Part shown: piece after piece, positions 27,840 through 37,761 of the stretch
How the letters are laid out: the number at the start of each line of letters is the position of its first letter
Numbering within the stretch: position 1 is the first letter of the stretch
The notes under the pieces: model-generated
Databases searched by the model: none
Seen by the model: the letters and a program-made list of their open reading frames with translations, nothing else
What the model was told of the DNA's origin: nothing
Translations under genes and position numbers: made by a program
Source: Nitrospiria bacterium
GTDB lineage: Bacteria > Nitrospirota > RBG-16-64-22
Direction: 5' to 3'
Assembly (NCBI GenBank): GCA_919903025.1
Contig: CAKKSE010000031.1
Span: 1,680-45,608 of the forward strand
DNA length: 43,929 nucleotides

Positions 27840-28918
27840 CAGGCGATCCCCAGGGCGAGCGCTTCGATCTGAACGCCCTTGGGCATTCCGTGTTCCTTCG
27901 ATCTGGCCAGGGCGCGGATCCGGGCCGCCTCGTGGATCTTTGAATGAACGAACGACGCAGTGAGAAACGCCGACAGCGGATCGCGGCGGGCCGCCGCATC
28001 GACGAACCGGGCGCGCCAGAGGGCCGCCAGGCGCTCCACCTCCGCCGCGGGACGCGGGTGATCGGGGCGAAGGCCGCGAGCCACGAACCCCGGAAGCCCC
28101 AACCGGTTCTTGAGCCCGTCGATCGCTTCTTGAAGCGTCGGGGCGTTTCTGACAAACAGGAGATCGGCCGCCCTCAACCGCCCGCCGGAAATCGGCGCGA
28201 CTTCCGCCTCCGTCCCCCGGGACCGAAAAGCCGAAACAAGGCCGAGTCCGTCGGCCACCATCGAAAGGTACGCCGCCAGGCCCTTCCCGTCCCCCTCGAT
28301 CGAATCGAGACGCGACATGACGGAGGCGAGACTTTCTCGCGTCAGGACCTCCTCCATCACGATGGGATCCCCCGTCCGGGCGTATCCTTCCAGTCCTCGC
28401 CGGAAGGGGAGAGAGAAGGGATCTTTCCAGAGGGAAAGAACGGCGGAAATCGCGTCAAGGTCGGCCAGCCCCGCGAGATGCGCGAGAACGGCTTCGGAGA
28501 ACCTGGGAGTGGGAACAGCGCCATCGAGGACTTCGGCGGCCGGACGTCCGTGATGAATCCCCCGAATCACGCCCAAAAGAGAAGCCAGGTCCCACTCGAA
28601 GAAGAGCGCCTCGACCATCTCCCCCGCCCGGCCGCGCGCCGCCCGCCCCAGAGCGTCCCATGTCCGCCCCAGGTGTCGCCGGACGGCCTCGTCGATCCGG
28701 GGGATGCTCGGCGCGTCCTGTTTCACCGCGGCTATCTCGCTCCCATAGTCCGACGCCTGCAATGCCTGGACGAATCTCGCGAGATCCGCCGACTCGATCA
28801 GCCGCCCGAAGTCGGAGGCCGAGAGAAGCCTGGACATCATGCCTCGCACGCGCGCGGCGAGATAGGGGTACGCGGGATCCGGGTCCGCCTCTTTGAGTCG
28901 GGCCTTCAACGCGTTCAT
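27839..28918 (-). CDS. atpC: V/A-type ATP synthase subunit C
   Basis: YPYLAARVRGMMSRLLSASDF, FFEWDLASLLGVIRGIHHGRP, RAADLLFVRNAPTLQEAIDGL; overlaps the atpF start. Confidence 0.88.
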   Translation of the reverse strand: MNALKARLKEADPDPAYPYLAARVRGMMSRLLSASDFGRLIESADLARFVQALQASDYGSEIAAVKQDAPSIPRIDEAVRRHLGRTWDALGRAARGRAGEMVEALFFEWDLASLLGVIRGIHHGRPAAEVLDGAVPTPRFSEAVLAHLAGLADLDAISAVLSLWKDPFSLPFRRGLEGYARTGDPIVMEEVLTRESLASVMSRLDSIEGDGKGLAAYLSMVADGLGLVSAFRSRGTEAEVAPISGGRLRAADLLFVRNAPTLQEAIDGLKNRLGLPGFVARGLRPDHPRPAAEVERLAALWRARFVDAAARRDPLSAFLTASFVHSKIHEAARIRALARSKEHGMPKGVQIEALALGIA

Positions 28919-28957
28919 GCTTCTTCACCCATTCTCGGATTCAACCATTCCCGTAGA

Positions 28958-29010
28958 CCCCCTCACCCTCCCCTCTCCCCCTTTGAGGGGGAGAGGGGAG
29001 GGTGAGGGGG
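28958..29010. repeat. Perfect 24-bp palindrome between atpE and atpC
   Basis: CCCCCTCACCCTCCCCTCTCCCCC-tttga-GGGGGAGAGGGGAGGGTGAGGGGG. Confidence 0.95.
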
Positions 29011-29014
29011 TGAT

Positions 29015-29599
29015 TCACCTATTCGCCGCCTCTTCCAGTTCCCGGACGATCTCGGGAACCAGGTGGATCCAGGCCTTCTCCAGGCGGCCCTCGGCCGTGT
29101 TCCGGACAATCAGACGGCCGCCCTCAACGCGAATCTCGACGCCGGCCTCGGACACCGCCTCCGGCACGACCCGGGCCGTCCGCTTCCACCGCGCGAGAAG
29201 ATGTTCGCACTCCTTCGCTTTGGAAGGAGGCACGCGGACCTCAACCTCGGCCGCGGAAACCGCATCAACGGCCTCCCGAAGAAGCGCCTCAAAGGCTTCC
29301 TGAGAGCCGGCCCTCTCGACGAGAAGTCTTTCCGTCTCCCGACGGAGCGAGGCCAGAACCTCTTCGAGGACCAGCAGGCGGACCTTCTCCGATTCCCGCC
29401 GAGCATGGCCGAGGACGCGCTCGCGCGTTTCCTCCGCCTCCCGCGCCATTCTCGATCGCGATTCTTCGCGCAGGGCCGCGGCACGCCGGCGCGCCTCCTC
29501 CCGGATCCGCGCCGCCTCGCTCTCGGCGTCCGCGAGGCGTTCCCGGCGCCGGGCTTCCCCTTCCGCGCAAAGGGCCGCGATCAACTCCTGATATCCCAT
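29015..29599 (-). CDS. atpE: V/A-type ATP synthase subunit E
   Basis: Glu/Arg-rich helical N-terminus, RLIVRNTAEGRLEKAWIHLVPEIVRELEE; position in locus. Confidence 0.85.
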   Translation of the reverse strand: MGYQELIAALCAEGEARRRERLADAESEAARIREEARRRAAALREESRSRMAREAEETRERVLGHARRESEKVRLLVLEEVLASLRRETERLLVERAGSQEAFEALLREAVDAVSAAEVEVRVPPSKAKECEHLLARWKRTARVVPEAVSEAGVEIRVEGGRLIVRNTAEGRLEKAWIHLVPEIVRELEEAANR

Positions 29600-29678
29600 A
29601 TCCCCGCTCTCGGCTCTCGGCTGTCAGCCATCGGCCCCTGTTAGCGCAGGCCCGCGCTGAATGCCGGCCACCCGCCGC

Positions 29679-29891
29679 TCACAAGAACAGGATCAGGATC
29701 GCCACGACGAAACCGAGGATGACCAGCGTCTCCGGAATCGCCAGCAGGATGATGACCGTCCCCGCCGATTCCGGCTTCTCGGCGATGACGCCGGCCCCCG
29801 CCGCGCCGATCTTCGACTGGGCCCATCCCGTCGCCAGGGCCGAGAGACCGACGGCCAGCGCCGCCGCGAGTGCAATCAGTGCCTTTTCCAT
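29679..29891 (-). CDS. atpK: V/A-type ATP synthase membrane ring subunit K (single hairpin, 70 aa)
   Basis: MEKALIALAAALAVGLSALATGWAQSKIGAAGAGVIAEKPESAGTVIILLAIPETLVILGFVVAILILFL. Confidence 0.93.
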   Translation of the reverse strand: MEKALIALAAALAVGLSALATGWAQSKIGAAGAGVIAEKPESAGTVIILLAIPETLVILGFVVAILILFL

Positions 29892-29915
29892 ATTGTCCCT
29901 CCTCGCTTTTGAAAA

Positions 29916-29998
29916 CCCCTCCTTTGTAAGGAGGGGCAAGGGGAGGTAGAGATAACCAAGGCATCTACCCCTCCCTACCTCCCCTTACAAAGGGGAGG
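29916..29998. repeat. Complex palindromic element between atpI and atpK
   Basis: CCCCTCCTT-tgt-AAGGAGGGG and CCTCCCCTT-aca-AAGGGGAGG, plus mutual pairing GGGGAGGTAG/CTACCTCCCC. Confidence 0.9.
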
Positions 29999-30006
29999 AG
30001 TTCTTT

Positions 30007-30047
30007 TCCTATTCACCTATTCACCTATTCACCGATTCACCGGCTCA
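30007..30047. repeat. Octad repeat (NATTCACC)n running into the atpI 3' end
   Basis: ctattcacctattcacctattcaccgattcaccggctcacc. Confidence 0.9.
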
Positions 30048-31954
30048 CCGGCCCGCCTGAGCGGCGCGAACGGGCGGCCGCCGGGTTGATAGAACTTTCC
30101 GAAGAACTCCACATAATGAAGACGAAGCGATTGGATCGCGGGGTCCACGATCCCCACGACGAGCCCGAGCGTGTGAAAGAGAAACCCGACGAGAACGCCG
30201 AGCGCCGCGTACTCGATCCTCGCCGCCAGTGTGTTCGCCACGAAGGCGATGTACACGGAGGCGACGCCGAACGCCATGATCCGGGCGTACGAAAGAACGT
30301 TGCTCAGAAGCCCAAGCAGTTCGATTGGGGCGACGAACCCGGCCGACAGAACGAGAACGACGAGAAGAACGAGCGATCCCGCCGCGCCCGCCTGGAAAGC
30401 CCACTGAGACCATATCCGCAGGTCGTACCCGGCGGCGATCACGCCCCACATGACCACGAACAGGATCTTCGCGCCCCTGCCGACCGCCTCAGCCCTATCG
30501 CCCTCCCGGACCGACGCCACGAAACCCAGCGAAAGCCCCAAGACCAAGTGAACGACTCCGATGACGATCGAGACCTTGAGAAAGAGCAGGATCGCTTTCG
30601 ACCGGTCGAACAAGACGGGCTCCAGCCCCGCCCGGCGGCCCAGCTCGCCGAAGAACTCTCCGAACAGGAGGCCGAAGACAGCCGCGGAAACGGCGCAGAC
30701 GGCGAGGACGAAGAAGGCGTCCCGGGCCAGGGCGCTCTTCCTGTAGCGGCGCCGAAGGACCAAGGCAAGGGCAAAGGCGAGGAGGCCGTGGCCGATGTCG
30801 CCCAGGATCAGGCCGAAGAAGACGGGAAAGAATACGGCGAGAAAAGGCGTCGGGTCGATCCCGCGATACCGCGGAAGCGGGAGAATCGAGAGGAGGACCT
30901 GGAAAGGCCGGATCATCCGCGGATTCCTGAGGAGCACCGGCGCCCGAATCGAGTCCCCGCGGACGAACGGAAGGGTTTCGAGGACGACCCGCCCTCCGAA
31001 CGCGGCGGCCAGCGCGCGCCGAAGCGGCTCGACCGATTCCGAAGGGACCCATCCGTTCGCCACGAAAGCGCTCCGCGTCTCGAGGAACGAAGCCTCGGCC
31101 CTCAGCATTTCCAACGCGTTCTCCACTTCCCGGCGGAGGGCCGACACCCACCCTCGATGCCGCTCGCCGATAAGCCGGATCTCGCCCTCGACCCCCGCCA
31201 GCATCGCGGGAAGCTCCGCCTGCCGGACGGCGAGGTATTGGAGCGCCTCCACCAGAGGCTTGTCCGCCACCGTCCCCGGGAGCCTTAGCTCCGGAATGCT
31301 CTCTTCGAGCAGAAACCCGCGAATCTTCGCGACGTCGCTCTTCGAGACGACGATCAGGACGGCGGCCGTGCCCGCGTCCAGATCCACGGTGAACATCTCG
31401 TATTCGCCCCGCGTGAGGCGCCCGAGCCTTTCCTCGATGAGATCCAGCACCGCGGCCTGATCGCGCCGGACCGTGAGGCCGACGTACGCCACGTCGCGGG
31501 GAGCGCTCAGCGCGGAAAGGATGGGACCGAGGGCCGTGAGGATCGCCTGGTATCGGGCCAGGATCTCCATCTCGTCGCGGTACGCGGTTCGGAGGTTGGA
31601 GAGCGAGACGGCCTCTTCAAGGAGGTCTTCGGCCGATCGGACGAGCGGCTCCAGATCGGCCGCGAGGTCCAGCAATTCTTCGGCCCTTCGGAGCGGCGGG
31701 CCCAACTCTCCACGCGACAGGGAGGGGAGCAGGAGCGAGAGCCGGCGAAGGGTGTCGCCCAGCCGCTCGAGCTGGACCCGGCGGTTTCGGGCCTTCTCGT
31801 CCGGCTCGGCCGGCACGAGGTGCCGGTCCTCCGGCGAAAAACGAAAGGAGGGGGATTCCAGGTGGACGATTCCCGCCGCCTGGAGGAAAGCCGCGGCATG
31901 GTCCCTGAGCGACTTTGGCCCGATGACTCGCGTCTTTGCCATGGGAACGATCAT
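30029..31954 (-). CDS. atpI: V/A-type ATP synthase subunit I (a-type)
   Basis: 641 aa; LAVFFPVFFGLILGDIGHGLLAFALALVLRR, LLGLLSNVLSYARIMAFGVASVYIAFVAN. Confidence 0.95.
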   Translation of the reverse strand: MIVPMAKTRVIGPKSLRDHAAAFLQAAGIVHLESPSFRFSPEDRHLVPAEPDEKARNRRVQLERLGDTLRRLSLLLPSLSRGELGPPLRRAEELLDLAADLEPLVRSAEDLLEEAVSLSNLRTAYRDEMEILARYQAILTALGPILSALSAPRDVAYVGLTVRRDQAAVLDLIEERLGRLTRGEYEMFTVDLDAGTAAVLIVVSKSDVAKIRGFLLEESIPELRLPGTVADKPLVEALQYLAVRQAELPAMLAGVEGEIRLIGERHRGWVSALRREVENALEMLRAEASFLETRSAFVANGWVPSESVEPLRRALAAAFGGRVVLETLPFVRGDSIRAPVLLRNPRMIRPFQVLLSILPLPRYRGIDPTPFLAVFFPVFFGLILGDIGHGLLAFALALVLRRRYRKSALARDAFFVLAVCAVSAAVFGLLFGEFFGELGRRAGLEPVLFDRSKAILLFLKVSIVIGVVHLVLGLSLGFVASVREGDRAEAVGRGAKILFVVMWGVIAAGYDLRIWSQWAFQAGAAGSLVLLVVLVLSAGFVAPIELLGLLSNVLSYARIMAFGVASVYIAFVANTLAARIEYAALGVLVGFLFHTLGLVVGIVDPAIQSLRLHYVEFFGKFYQPGGRPFAPLRRAGEPVNR

Positions 31955-32322
31955 CGCTTCTTACCCGGGGAGAGGTGGGAGCTGGAACTGGGGGAAATAG
32001 GAGGGAGAATGCGATCGGCGAGCCGCGCCGCGAGATCGGGGATGAGGCTCCGCGCCCGGTCGCGGAACGCCGACGCCTCGGCCTCCGCGCGCGCGACCTC
32101 TTCGGCCGCCGCCTCCCCGGCGCCGCGCGCCGCCTCCTCACGGGCCCGCGCCTCTTCGCCGCTCGCGATCTCGCGCGCTCGGGAGAATTCACGCGCCGCC
32201 TCGGTCCGAGCGGTCTCGATCAGCAGGCCGGCCTCGGCCTCCGCGCGCTTCAGATCTTCCTCGACCTGGCGCTCGGCTTCGCGGATCTTCCGGATGATCT
32301 CGCCTTCGGGTGTCTCGGTCAT
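31951..32322 (-). CDS. V/A-type ATP synthase G/H-like peripheral stalk subunit
   Basis: EIIRKIREAERQVEEDLKRAEAEAGLLIETARTEAAREF; ATGA overlap with atpI. Confidence 0.75.
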   Translation of the reverse strand: MTETPEGEIIRKIREAERQVEEDLKRAEAEAGLLIETARTEAAREFSRAREIASGEEARAREEAARGAGEAAAEEVARAEAEASAFRDRARSLIPDLAARLADRILPPISPSSSSHLSPGKKR

Positions 32323-32345
32323 CGAAGAAGCCCAGAATGGGACAT

Positions 32346-32466
32346 GGGTGAATAGGTGAATCGGTGAATGGGTGAATAGGGAAGGACAGGAAAAGAGCGA
32401 GTCCTCGTCTTGTCTTCCGATTCACCGATCGACCGATTCACCGATCGACCTATTCACCGATTCACC
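32346..32466. repeat. Long imperfect inverted repeat of octads between trpS and the V-ATPase locus
   Basis: (GGTGAATN)4-GGGAAGGACAGG ... CTTGTCTTCC-(GATTCACC/GATCGACC/TATTCACC)7. Confidence 0.9.
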
Positions 32467-32485
32467 GTTTCCCCGATTCAGCTTT

Positions 32486-33481
32486 TCATGTCAGTCCCAT
32501 CGCCTCCCGCACTTCGCGCATCGTCTCCCGGGCGACGCCGCGAGCCCGATCCGTCCCGGCCCGAGCCGCTTCCTCCACGTCGGACCAGCGAGAGGCGAGC
32601 GACCGGCGGCGCTCCACAAGGGGCCCGATCCCGCGCTCGATGCCTTGAATCAGGATCTTCTTGCAGTCGACGCACCCGATCCCCGCGCGCCGGCATTCCT
32701 TGTCGATCACGGCGCGATCCTCTTCACCCGTGAAGATCAGGTGGAGGCCGAACGCGGGACAGACATTCGGGTCTCCCGGATCGTTTCGCCGCTTCCGGGC
32801 CGGATCGGTCACCATGACCTTGATCTTCGCGCCCATCTCCTCGACCGTCTCGGAGAGGTAGATCGCGTTGTCGTAACTCTTGCTCATCTTGCGCCCGTCA
32901 AGACCCGGCACCTTGGGGTACGCCGTGAGCAGCGCCTCCGGCTCCGGGAAGACGGGCCGGTAGAGGTGGTTGAACCGGCGGGCGACTTCCCGCGTGAGCT
33001 CCAAGTGCGGAAGCTGGTCGATCCCGACAGGGACGGCGTCGGCTTTGTAGATCAGGATGTCCGCGGCTTGGAGCAGGGGATACCCGAGAAAGCCATAAGT
33101 CGTCAGGTCGCGGTCGGCAAGCGCTTCCTGCTTCTCTTTGTACGAGGGAACACGCTCCAGCCAGGGCGTGGGCGTGAACATCGAGAAGAGAAGATGAAGC
33201 TCGGCGTGCTCTAGGATCCGGGACTGGACGAAGATCGTGCACCGGCCGGGATCGAGACCCGCCGCGAGGAAATCGATCAGGATCTCGCGCGTCGCCGCCG
33301 GAATGTCGGACGGGTTCTCGTACGCGGTGGTGAGAGCGTGCCAGTCGGCCACGAAGAAGAAAGAATCGTACTCATCCTGGAGCCGGACCCAATTCTGGAG
33401 CGCGCCCAGGTAGTTCCCCAAGTGGAGCCGGCCCGTGGCCTGCATTCCGGAGAGAATCCGGCGGCGGGACGCGCCGCTCAT
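32486..33481 (-). CDS. trpS: Tryptophan-tRNA ligase
   Basis: ATG 33481: RRRILSGMQATGRLHLGNYLGALQNWVRLQ, GRKMSKSYDNAIYLSE (KMSKS). Confidence 0.95.
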   Translation of the reverse strand: MSGASRRRILSGMQATGRLHLGNYLGALQNWVRLQDEYDSFFFVADWHALTTAYENPSDIPAATREILIDFLAAGLDPGRCTIFVQSRILEHAELHLLFSMFTPTPWLERVPSYKEKQEALADRDLTTYGFLGYPLLQAADILIYKADAVPVGIDQLPHLELTREVARRFNHLYRPVFPEPEALLTAYPKVPGLDGRKMSKSYDNAIYLSETVEEMGAKIKVMVTDPARKRRNDPGDPNVCPAFGLHLIFTGEEDRAVIDKECRRAGIGCVDCKKILIQGIERGIGPLVERRRSLASRWSDVEEAARAGTDRARGVARETMREVREAMGLT

Positions 33482-34182
33482 CCCAAGACCGCCCAAACGA
33501 CGATATGGACCGCCATGCCCAGAATCCCGATGGATCGGTCGAGGTAGATGATGCCGATGAGAACGAAGATCCCGTACGGCTCGACCCGGGCCAGGGTCTC
33601 CGCCGGGCCCGGAGGGAGAAGACCGACCGCGATCCGGCCGCCGTCCACTGGAGGAATGGGAATCAAGTTGATGACCAGCAGGATCGCATTCACCACCACG
33701 GAAGCCTTGAGCATCAGAAGAACGGGGATGAGAACGGCCGAGACCGGGTCTCCCCCTTCGAAAAGCGCCGGGGCCGGTCCGATCCCCACGGCCGCGGGAA
33801 GGAGGTCGGGACGGACAGCCAGGATCCCCTTGAAAACGAGGCCGCAGGCGACGGCGAGCGCCAGGTTCGTGGCCGGTCCCGCTCCGGCCACGATGGCCAT
33901 GTCGACCTTCGGCCGGCGCAGATTGCTGAAGTTGACCGGCACGGGTCTGGCCCACCCGAAGACGAACCCCGTCGTCACGTAGAGAAAGAGCGGAAGAAGA
34001 ACGGTCCCGATCGGATCGATGTGAGAGAAGGGGTTGAGGGTGATCCGCCCGAGAGCCCGGGCCGTCGGATCGCCGAGCTTGTCCGCCACCCAGCCGTGTG
34101 CCGCCTCGTGGAACGTGATCGCCACGAGGATCGGAAGCGCCCCGATCGCCACCTGCTGGATGATGCCGCTCATCTCCATCAT
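33478..34182 (-). CDS. Site-2 protease (M50) family membrane metalloprotease
   Basis: ATG 34182 (ATGA overlap with pycB); ITFHEAAHGWVADKLGD (HExxH), NPFSHIDPIGT, VNLIPIPPVDGGRI. Confidence 0.92.
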   Translation of the reverse strand: MMEMSGIIQQVAIGALPILVAITFHEAAHGWVADKLGDPTARALGRITLNPFSHIDPIGTVLLPLFLYVTTGFVFGWARPVPVNFSNLRRPKVDMAIVAGAGPATNLALAVACGLVFKGILAVRPDLLPAAVGIGPAPALFEGGDPVSAVLIPVLLMLKASVVVNAILLVINLIPIPPVDGGRIAVGLLPPGPAETLARVEPYGIFVLIGIIYLDRSIGILGMAVHIVVWAVLG

Positions 34183-36023
34183 CGGACGACCACCAGAACC
34201 TCGTCCGGATTGACGCTCTCCCCTTCCTTGGCGTGGACCGCCTTCACCTCCCCGTCGATCGGCGTGTGGATCTCGTTTTCCATCTTCATCGCCTCGACGA
34301 TCAGGACGGTGTCCCCCCGCTTCACCCTGTCCCCCGGCTTGACCTTGACGGAGACGACCGTTCCCGGCATCGCCGTCGTCACGTCTCCCTCCTCCATCGC
34401 GCGGGGCCGGCGCGAGACGCCGCCCACGCTGCCGTCGATCCGGCCGGCAACGCTCGGGACGATCTCCACGAGGGATTCGACGAGGACTTCCTCCAGGTGG
34501 TCGTCGACGTAGAGGAAGTACGGCCGTCTTCCCCCGACCGGATGGCCCGCTCCGCCCACCTTCACGTGATACGTCTCGCCGTGGACGTGGATGTTGAACT
34601 CCGAGGGCGCCAGGAGGGGCCCCGGCGCGGCGGCGGCTTCGGGGGCGGCCGCCGGAAGAGGCTCGGGGGGAATTCCCTTTTCGCGCGCGTCGAAGAACTC
34701 CAGCGCCACCTTCGGAAAGAGGATATAAGATAGGACGTCTTCCGCTATCCCGCCCCGGGTCCCCATCTCGGCCGCCGCCTTCTCCCACTCCGGCGGAATG
34801 AGATCGGCCGGGCGGACGTCCACGCGCTCCTCGTCGGACACCGCTTTCTTCTGGACGTCGGGGTTGATCGGCGCGGGAGGACGGCCGTACAGGCCCCGCA
34901 GGTAGTTCTTCGTCTCGCTCGTCAGGACCTTGTAGCGCTCCCCGGTCAGGACATTCAGCGTCGCCTGGGTTCCCACGATCTGGGAACTCGGCGTCACGAG
35001 CGGAGGAAAGCCGAAGTCCTCCCGGACGCGCGGCACCTCGGCCAGCACCTCCGGCATCCGGTGGAGGGCGTTCTGCTCCTTGAGCTGGTTCGCCAGGTTG
35101 CTCGTCATGCCCCCCGGCACCTGGTAGAGGATCACGTTCGGGTCGATTCCCGCGTAGTCCGTCTCGAACGCCCTGTACTTCTTCCGGATTTCCCGGAAGT
35201 GTTCGGCGACCTCGGTCAACAGCGGCAGGTCCAGCCCGGTCTCCACACCCGCCGCGCTCAGGATCGCCGCCATCGTCTCCGTGGGAGGATGCGACGTCCC
35301 GCCGGCCATCGAGGAGGCGGCCGTGTCGATGATGTCGACGCCCGCCTCGACCGCCTTGAGGTGCGTGGCCGCGGCCATGCCCGCCGTATCATGGCTGTGC
35401 AGGTGGACCGGCAGGCGGATCGCTTTCTTGAGCTTCTTCACCAGGTCGTACGCCGCCTGAGGAGTCAGCAGGCCGGCCATGTCCTTGACGCAGATCGTGT
35501 CGCACCCCATGTCTTCCAGGCGGCGCGCCAGGTCCACGAACCCGTCGAGCGTGTGAACGGGCGACGTCGTGTAGCAGAAGGCTCCCTCGACCCTGCCGCC
35601 CGCCTTGATCGTCGCCTTGACCGCCGTTTTCAGGTTGCGCAGATCGTTCAGGGCGTCGAAGATCCGAAAGATCTGGATCCCGTTCTCCGCCGCCTTCTCG
35701 ACGAACCGGGTCACCGTGTCGTCCGCGTAGTGGCGGTACCCCACGAGGTTCTGGCCTCGGAGGAGCATTTGGAGCGGCGTGTTGGGAAGCGCCTTTTTGA
35801 GGCGCCGCAGGCGCTCCCAGGGGTCCTCGCGGAGGAAGCGCAGGCAGGTGTCGAACGTGGCCCCGCCCCAGACCTCGAGGGACCAGAACCCCGCCCGGTC
35901 GAGCTTCTCGCAGACGGACAGCATGTCGTCCGTCCGCATCCGGGTCGCGAGGAGGCACTGGTGGGCGTCCCGCAGGGTAAGATCGGTGAACCGGACGGTC
36001 CGCGTCTTGGTCGTCCCCGGCAT
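34179..36023 (-). CDS. pycB: Pyruvate carboxylase subunit B / oxaloacetate decarboxylase alpha-type, with C-terminal biotinyl domain
   Basis: FTDLTLRDAHQCLLATRMRTDDML, VHLHSHDTAGMAAATHLKAVEAGVDIIDTA, VEAMKMENEIHTPIDG. Confidence 0.92.
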   Translation of the reverse strand: MPGTTKTRTVRFTDLTLRDAHQCLLATRMRTDDMLSVCEKLDRAGFWSLEVWGGATFDTCLRFLREDPWERLRRLKKALPNTPLQMLLRGQNLVGYRHYADDTVTRFVEKAAENGIQIFRIFDALNDLRNLKTAVKATIKAGGRVEGAFCYTTSPVHTLDGFVDLARRLEDMGCDTICVKDMAGLLTPQAAYDLVKKLKKAIRLPVHLHSHDTAGMAAATHLKAVEAGVDIIDTAASSMAGGTSHPPTETMAAILSAAGVETGLDLPLLTEVAEHFREIRKKYRAFETDYAGIDPNVILYQVPGGMTSNLANQLKEQNALHRMPEVLAEVPRVREDFGFPPLVTPSSQIVGTQATLNVLTGERYKVLTSETKNYLRGLYGRPPAPINPDVQKKAVSDEERVDVRPADLIPPEWEKAAAEMGTRGGIAEDVLSYILFPKVALEFFDAREKGIPPEPLPAAAPEAAAAPGPLLAPSEFNIHVHGETYHVKVGGAGHPVGGRRPYFLYVDDHLEEVLVESLVEIVPSVAGRIDGSVGGVSRRPRAMEEGDVTTAMPGTVVSVKVKPGDRVKRGDTVLIVEAMKMENEIHTPIDGEVKAVHAKEGESVNPDEVLVVVR

Positions 36024-36024
36024 C

Positions 36025-37536
36025 CTACAACCCCGCCCGCGCGACGATCGCGGCGACGATCGCCAGCACGCGGTCAACCTGATGCCGGTCGTCCACGTAG
36101 GAGAGCTCGTTCATCCGTTCGTCGATGTATCGCGTCGTGAACTCACCGCGGCGAAACACGGGGTCCTCCATGACCCTGCGGTGGAAGGGAATCGTCGTCT
36201 TGACGCCCCGAATGACGAATTCGTCGAGACAGCGGATCATCCGGTCGACCGCCTCGTCCCACGTCCGCGCCCGGACGGTCAGCTTGGCGAGCATGGAGTC
36301 GAAGTGCGGCGGGACGGCGTACCCCCTGTAGACGTTCCCGTCGATCCGGACGCCCGGTCCGCCCGGCGAGTAGTAAGCCGTGATCCGGCCTGGCGTCGGG
36401 AGGAAATCGTTATTGGGATCCTCGGCGTTGATCCGGCACTCGATGGCGTACCCGTTCCACCGGACGTCCTCCTGCCGGATCGGGAGGGGCAGGCCGGCGG
36501 CTATACGGATCTGCTCCCGGACGATGTCGACGCCCGTCACCTCCTCGGTCACCGTGTGCTCCACCTGGATCCGGGTGTTCATCTCCATGAAGTAGAAGTT
36601 GCGGTCCTTGTCCACGAGGAACTCGACCGTCCCGGCGTTCGTGTATCCCGCCGCTTTCGCGGCCCGGACGGCGGCCTCGCCCATCCGCCCGCGGAGTTCC
36701 TCGTCCAGAAAGAGGGACGGGGCGATCTCGACGAGCTTCTGGTGCCGGCGCTGGATAGAGCAGTCCCGTTCCCCCAGGTGGATCACGTTGCCGTGGTGGT
36801 CCGCCAGGATCTGGAACTCGATGTGCCGGGGCGCCTCGACGAACTTTTCGATGAACATCTCGTCGTTGCCGAACGCTGTCTTCGCCTCGGACTTGGCGAC
36901 GGGGAAGAGGCGGGCGATCTCCTCGGCGTCACGGCACACGCGAAGGCCTCGGCCGCCTCCGCCCGCGGCCGCCTTGAGCATGACCGGGTACCCGATCCGA
37001 TCGGCCCAGCGCTTGGCCTCTCCCGGCGTCTCGACGATTCCATCGCTTCCCGGAATAATCGGCACGCCTTCGGCCCGCATCAGGTTCCGCGCCTGGGTCT
37101 TGTTCCCCAGGGCCCGGATCGCCTCCGGTCCCGGACCGATGAACGTGATTCCCTGCTCCCTGCAGATCCGGGCGAACTCGGGATTCTCGGCCAGGAAGCC
37201 GTAGCCCGGATGGATGGCGTCCACGCCTTTCTGGAGAGCGAGATCGACGATCAGGTAGGGATTCAGGTAGCCTCGGACGGGGCCGGGGCCGACGAGGCAG
37301 GCTTCATCCGCCTTCTTGACGTACAGGGTCGTAGTATCGGCTTCCGAGTAGATCGCGACGGTCGGAATGCGAAGCTCCTTGCACGCGCGGATGATCCGCG
37401 ACGCGATCTCGCCCCGGTTCGCGATCAGGATCTTGCGGAAGGGAGGCGGCGCGGCCCCCACAGCGGAAAAGGGACGCCGCTCCGCTTGCGCCGCGCCCGG
37501 GTCGGTCCTGGATTCCTTCAAATCCGACTCCTTCAC
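36025..37536 (-). CDS. pycA: Pyruvate carboxylase subunit A / biotin carboxylase
   Basis: FRKILIANRGEIASRIIRACKEL, KAAAGGGGRGLRVC, YFMEMNTRIQVEHTVTEEVTGVDIVREQIRIAAG. Confidence 0.92.
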   Translation of the reverse strand: MKESDLKESRTDPGAAQAERRPFSAVGAAPPPFRKILIANRGEIASRIIRACKELRIPTVAIYSEADTTTLYVKKADEACLVGPGPVRGYLNPYLIVDLALQKGVDAIHPGYGFLAENPEFARICREQGITFIGPGPEAIRALGNKTQARNLMRAEGVPIIPGSDGIVETPGEAKRWADRIGYPVMLKAAAGGGGRGLRVCRDAEEIARLFPVAKSEAKTAFGNDEMFIEKFVEAPRHIEFQILADHHGNVIHLGERDCSIQRRHQKLVEIAPSLFLDEELRGRMGEAAVRAAKAAGYTNAGTVEFLVDKDRNFYFMEMNTRIQVEHTVTEEVTGVDIVREQIRIAAGLPLPIRQEDVRWNGYAIECRINAEDPNNDFLPTPGRITAYYSPGGPGVRIDGNVYRGYAVPPHFDSMLAKLTVRARTWDEAVDRMIRCLDEFVIRGVKTTIPFHRRVMEDPVFRRGEFTTRYIDERMNELSYVDDRHQVDRVLAIVAAIVARAGL

Positions 37537-37761
37537 TAAGCGCCTCCACGGAACGTCCGATGGAACATATCCTTGGCAAGATGAATTTGCGACTGGGAGA
37601 CCAACCCCGTTTCCGGGCCGGCGTATCCCGCGCTCGACGGAAGGTGATAAAGAAAACCGGCGCTATCTTATGGAAGGGGCAAATTGGAGTCAAGAATAAA
37701 CCTTGTGAGTCGAGCGAATATTCCGTATATTTTTCCAAAGGATACGGAGGAAACAGGGATC

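Noticed and set aside
29601-29640. Functional GCTGANN heptad element between atpK and atpE
   Set aside because: gctctcggctctcggctgtcagccatcggcc is only loosely similar and lacks the conserved core; probably a decayed or unrelated repeat.
32346-32466. CRISPR array
   Set aside because: The 8-bp periodic octads are too short, degenerate and palindromic, with no spacer/repeat alternation or cas genes.
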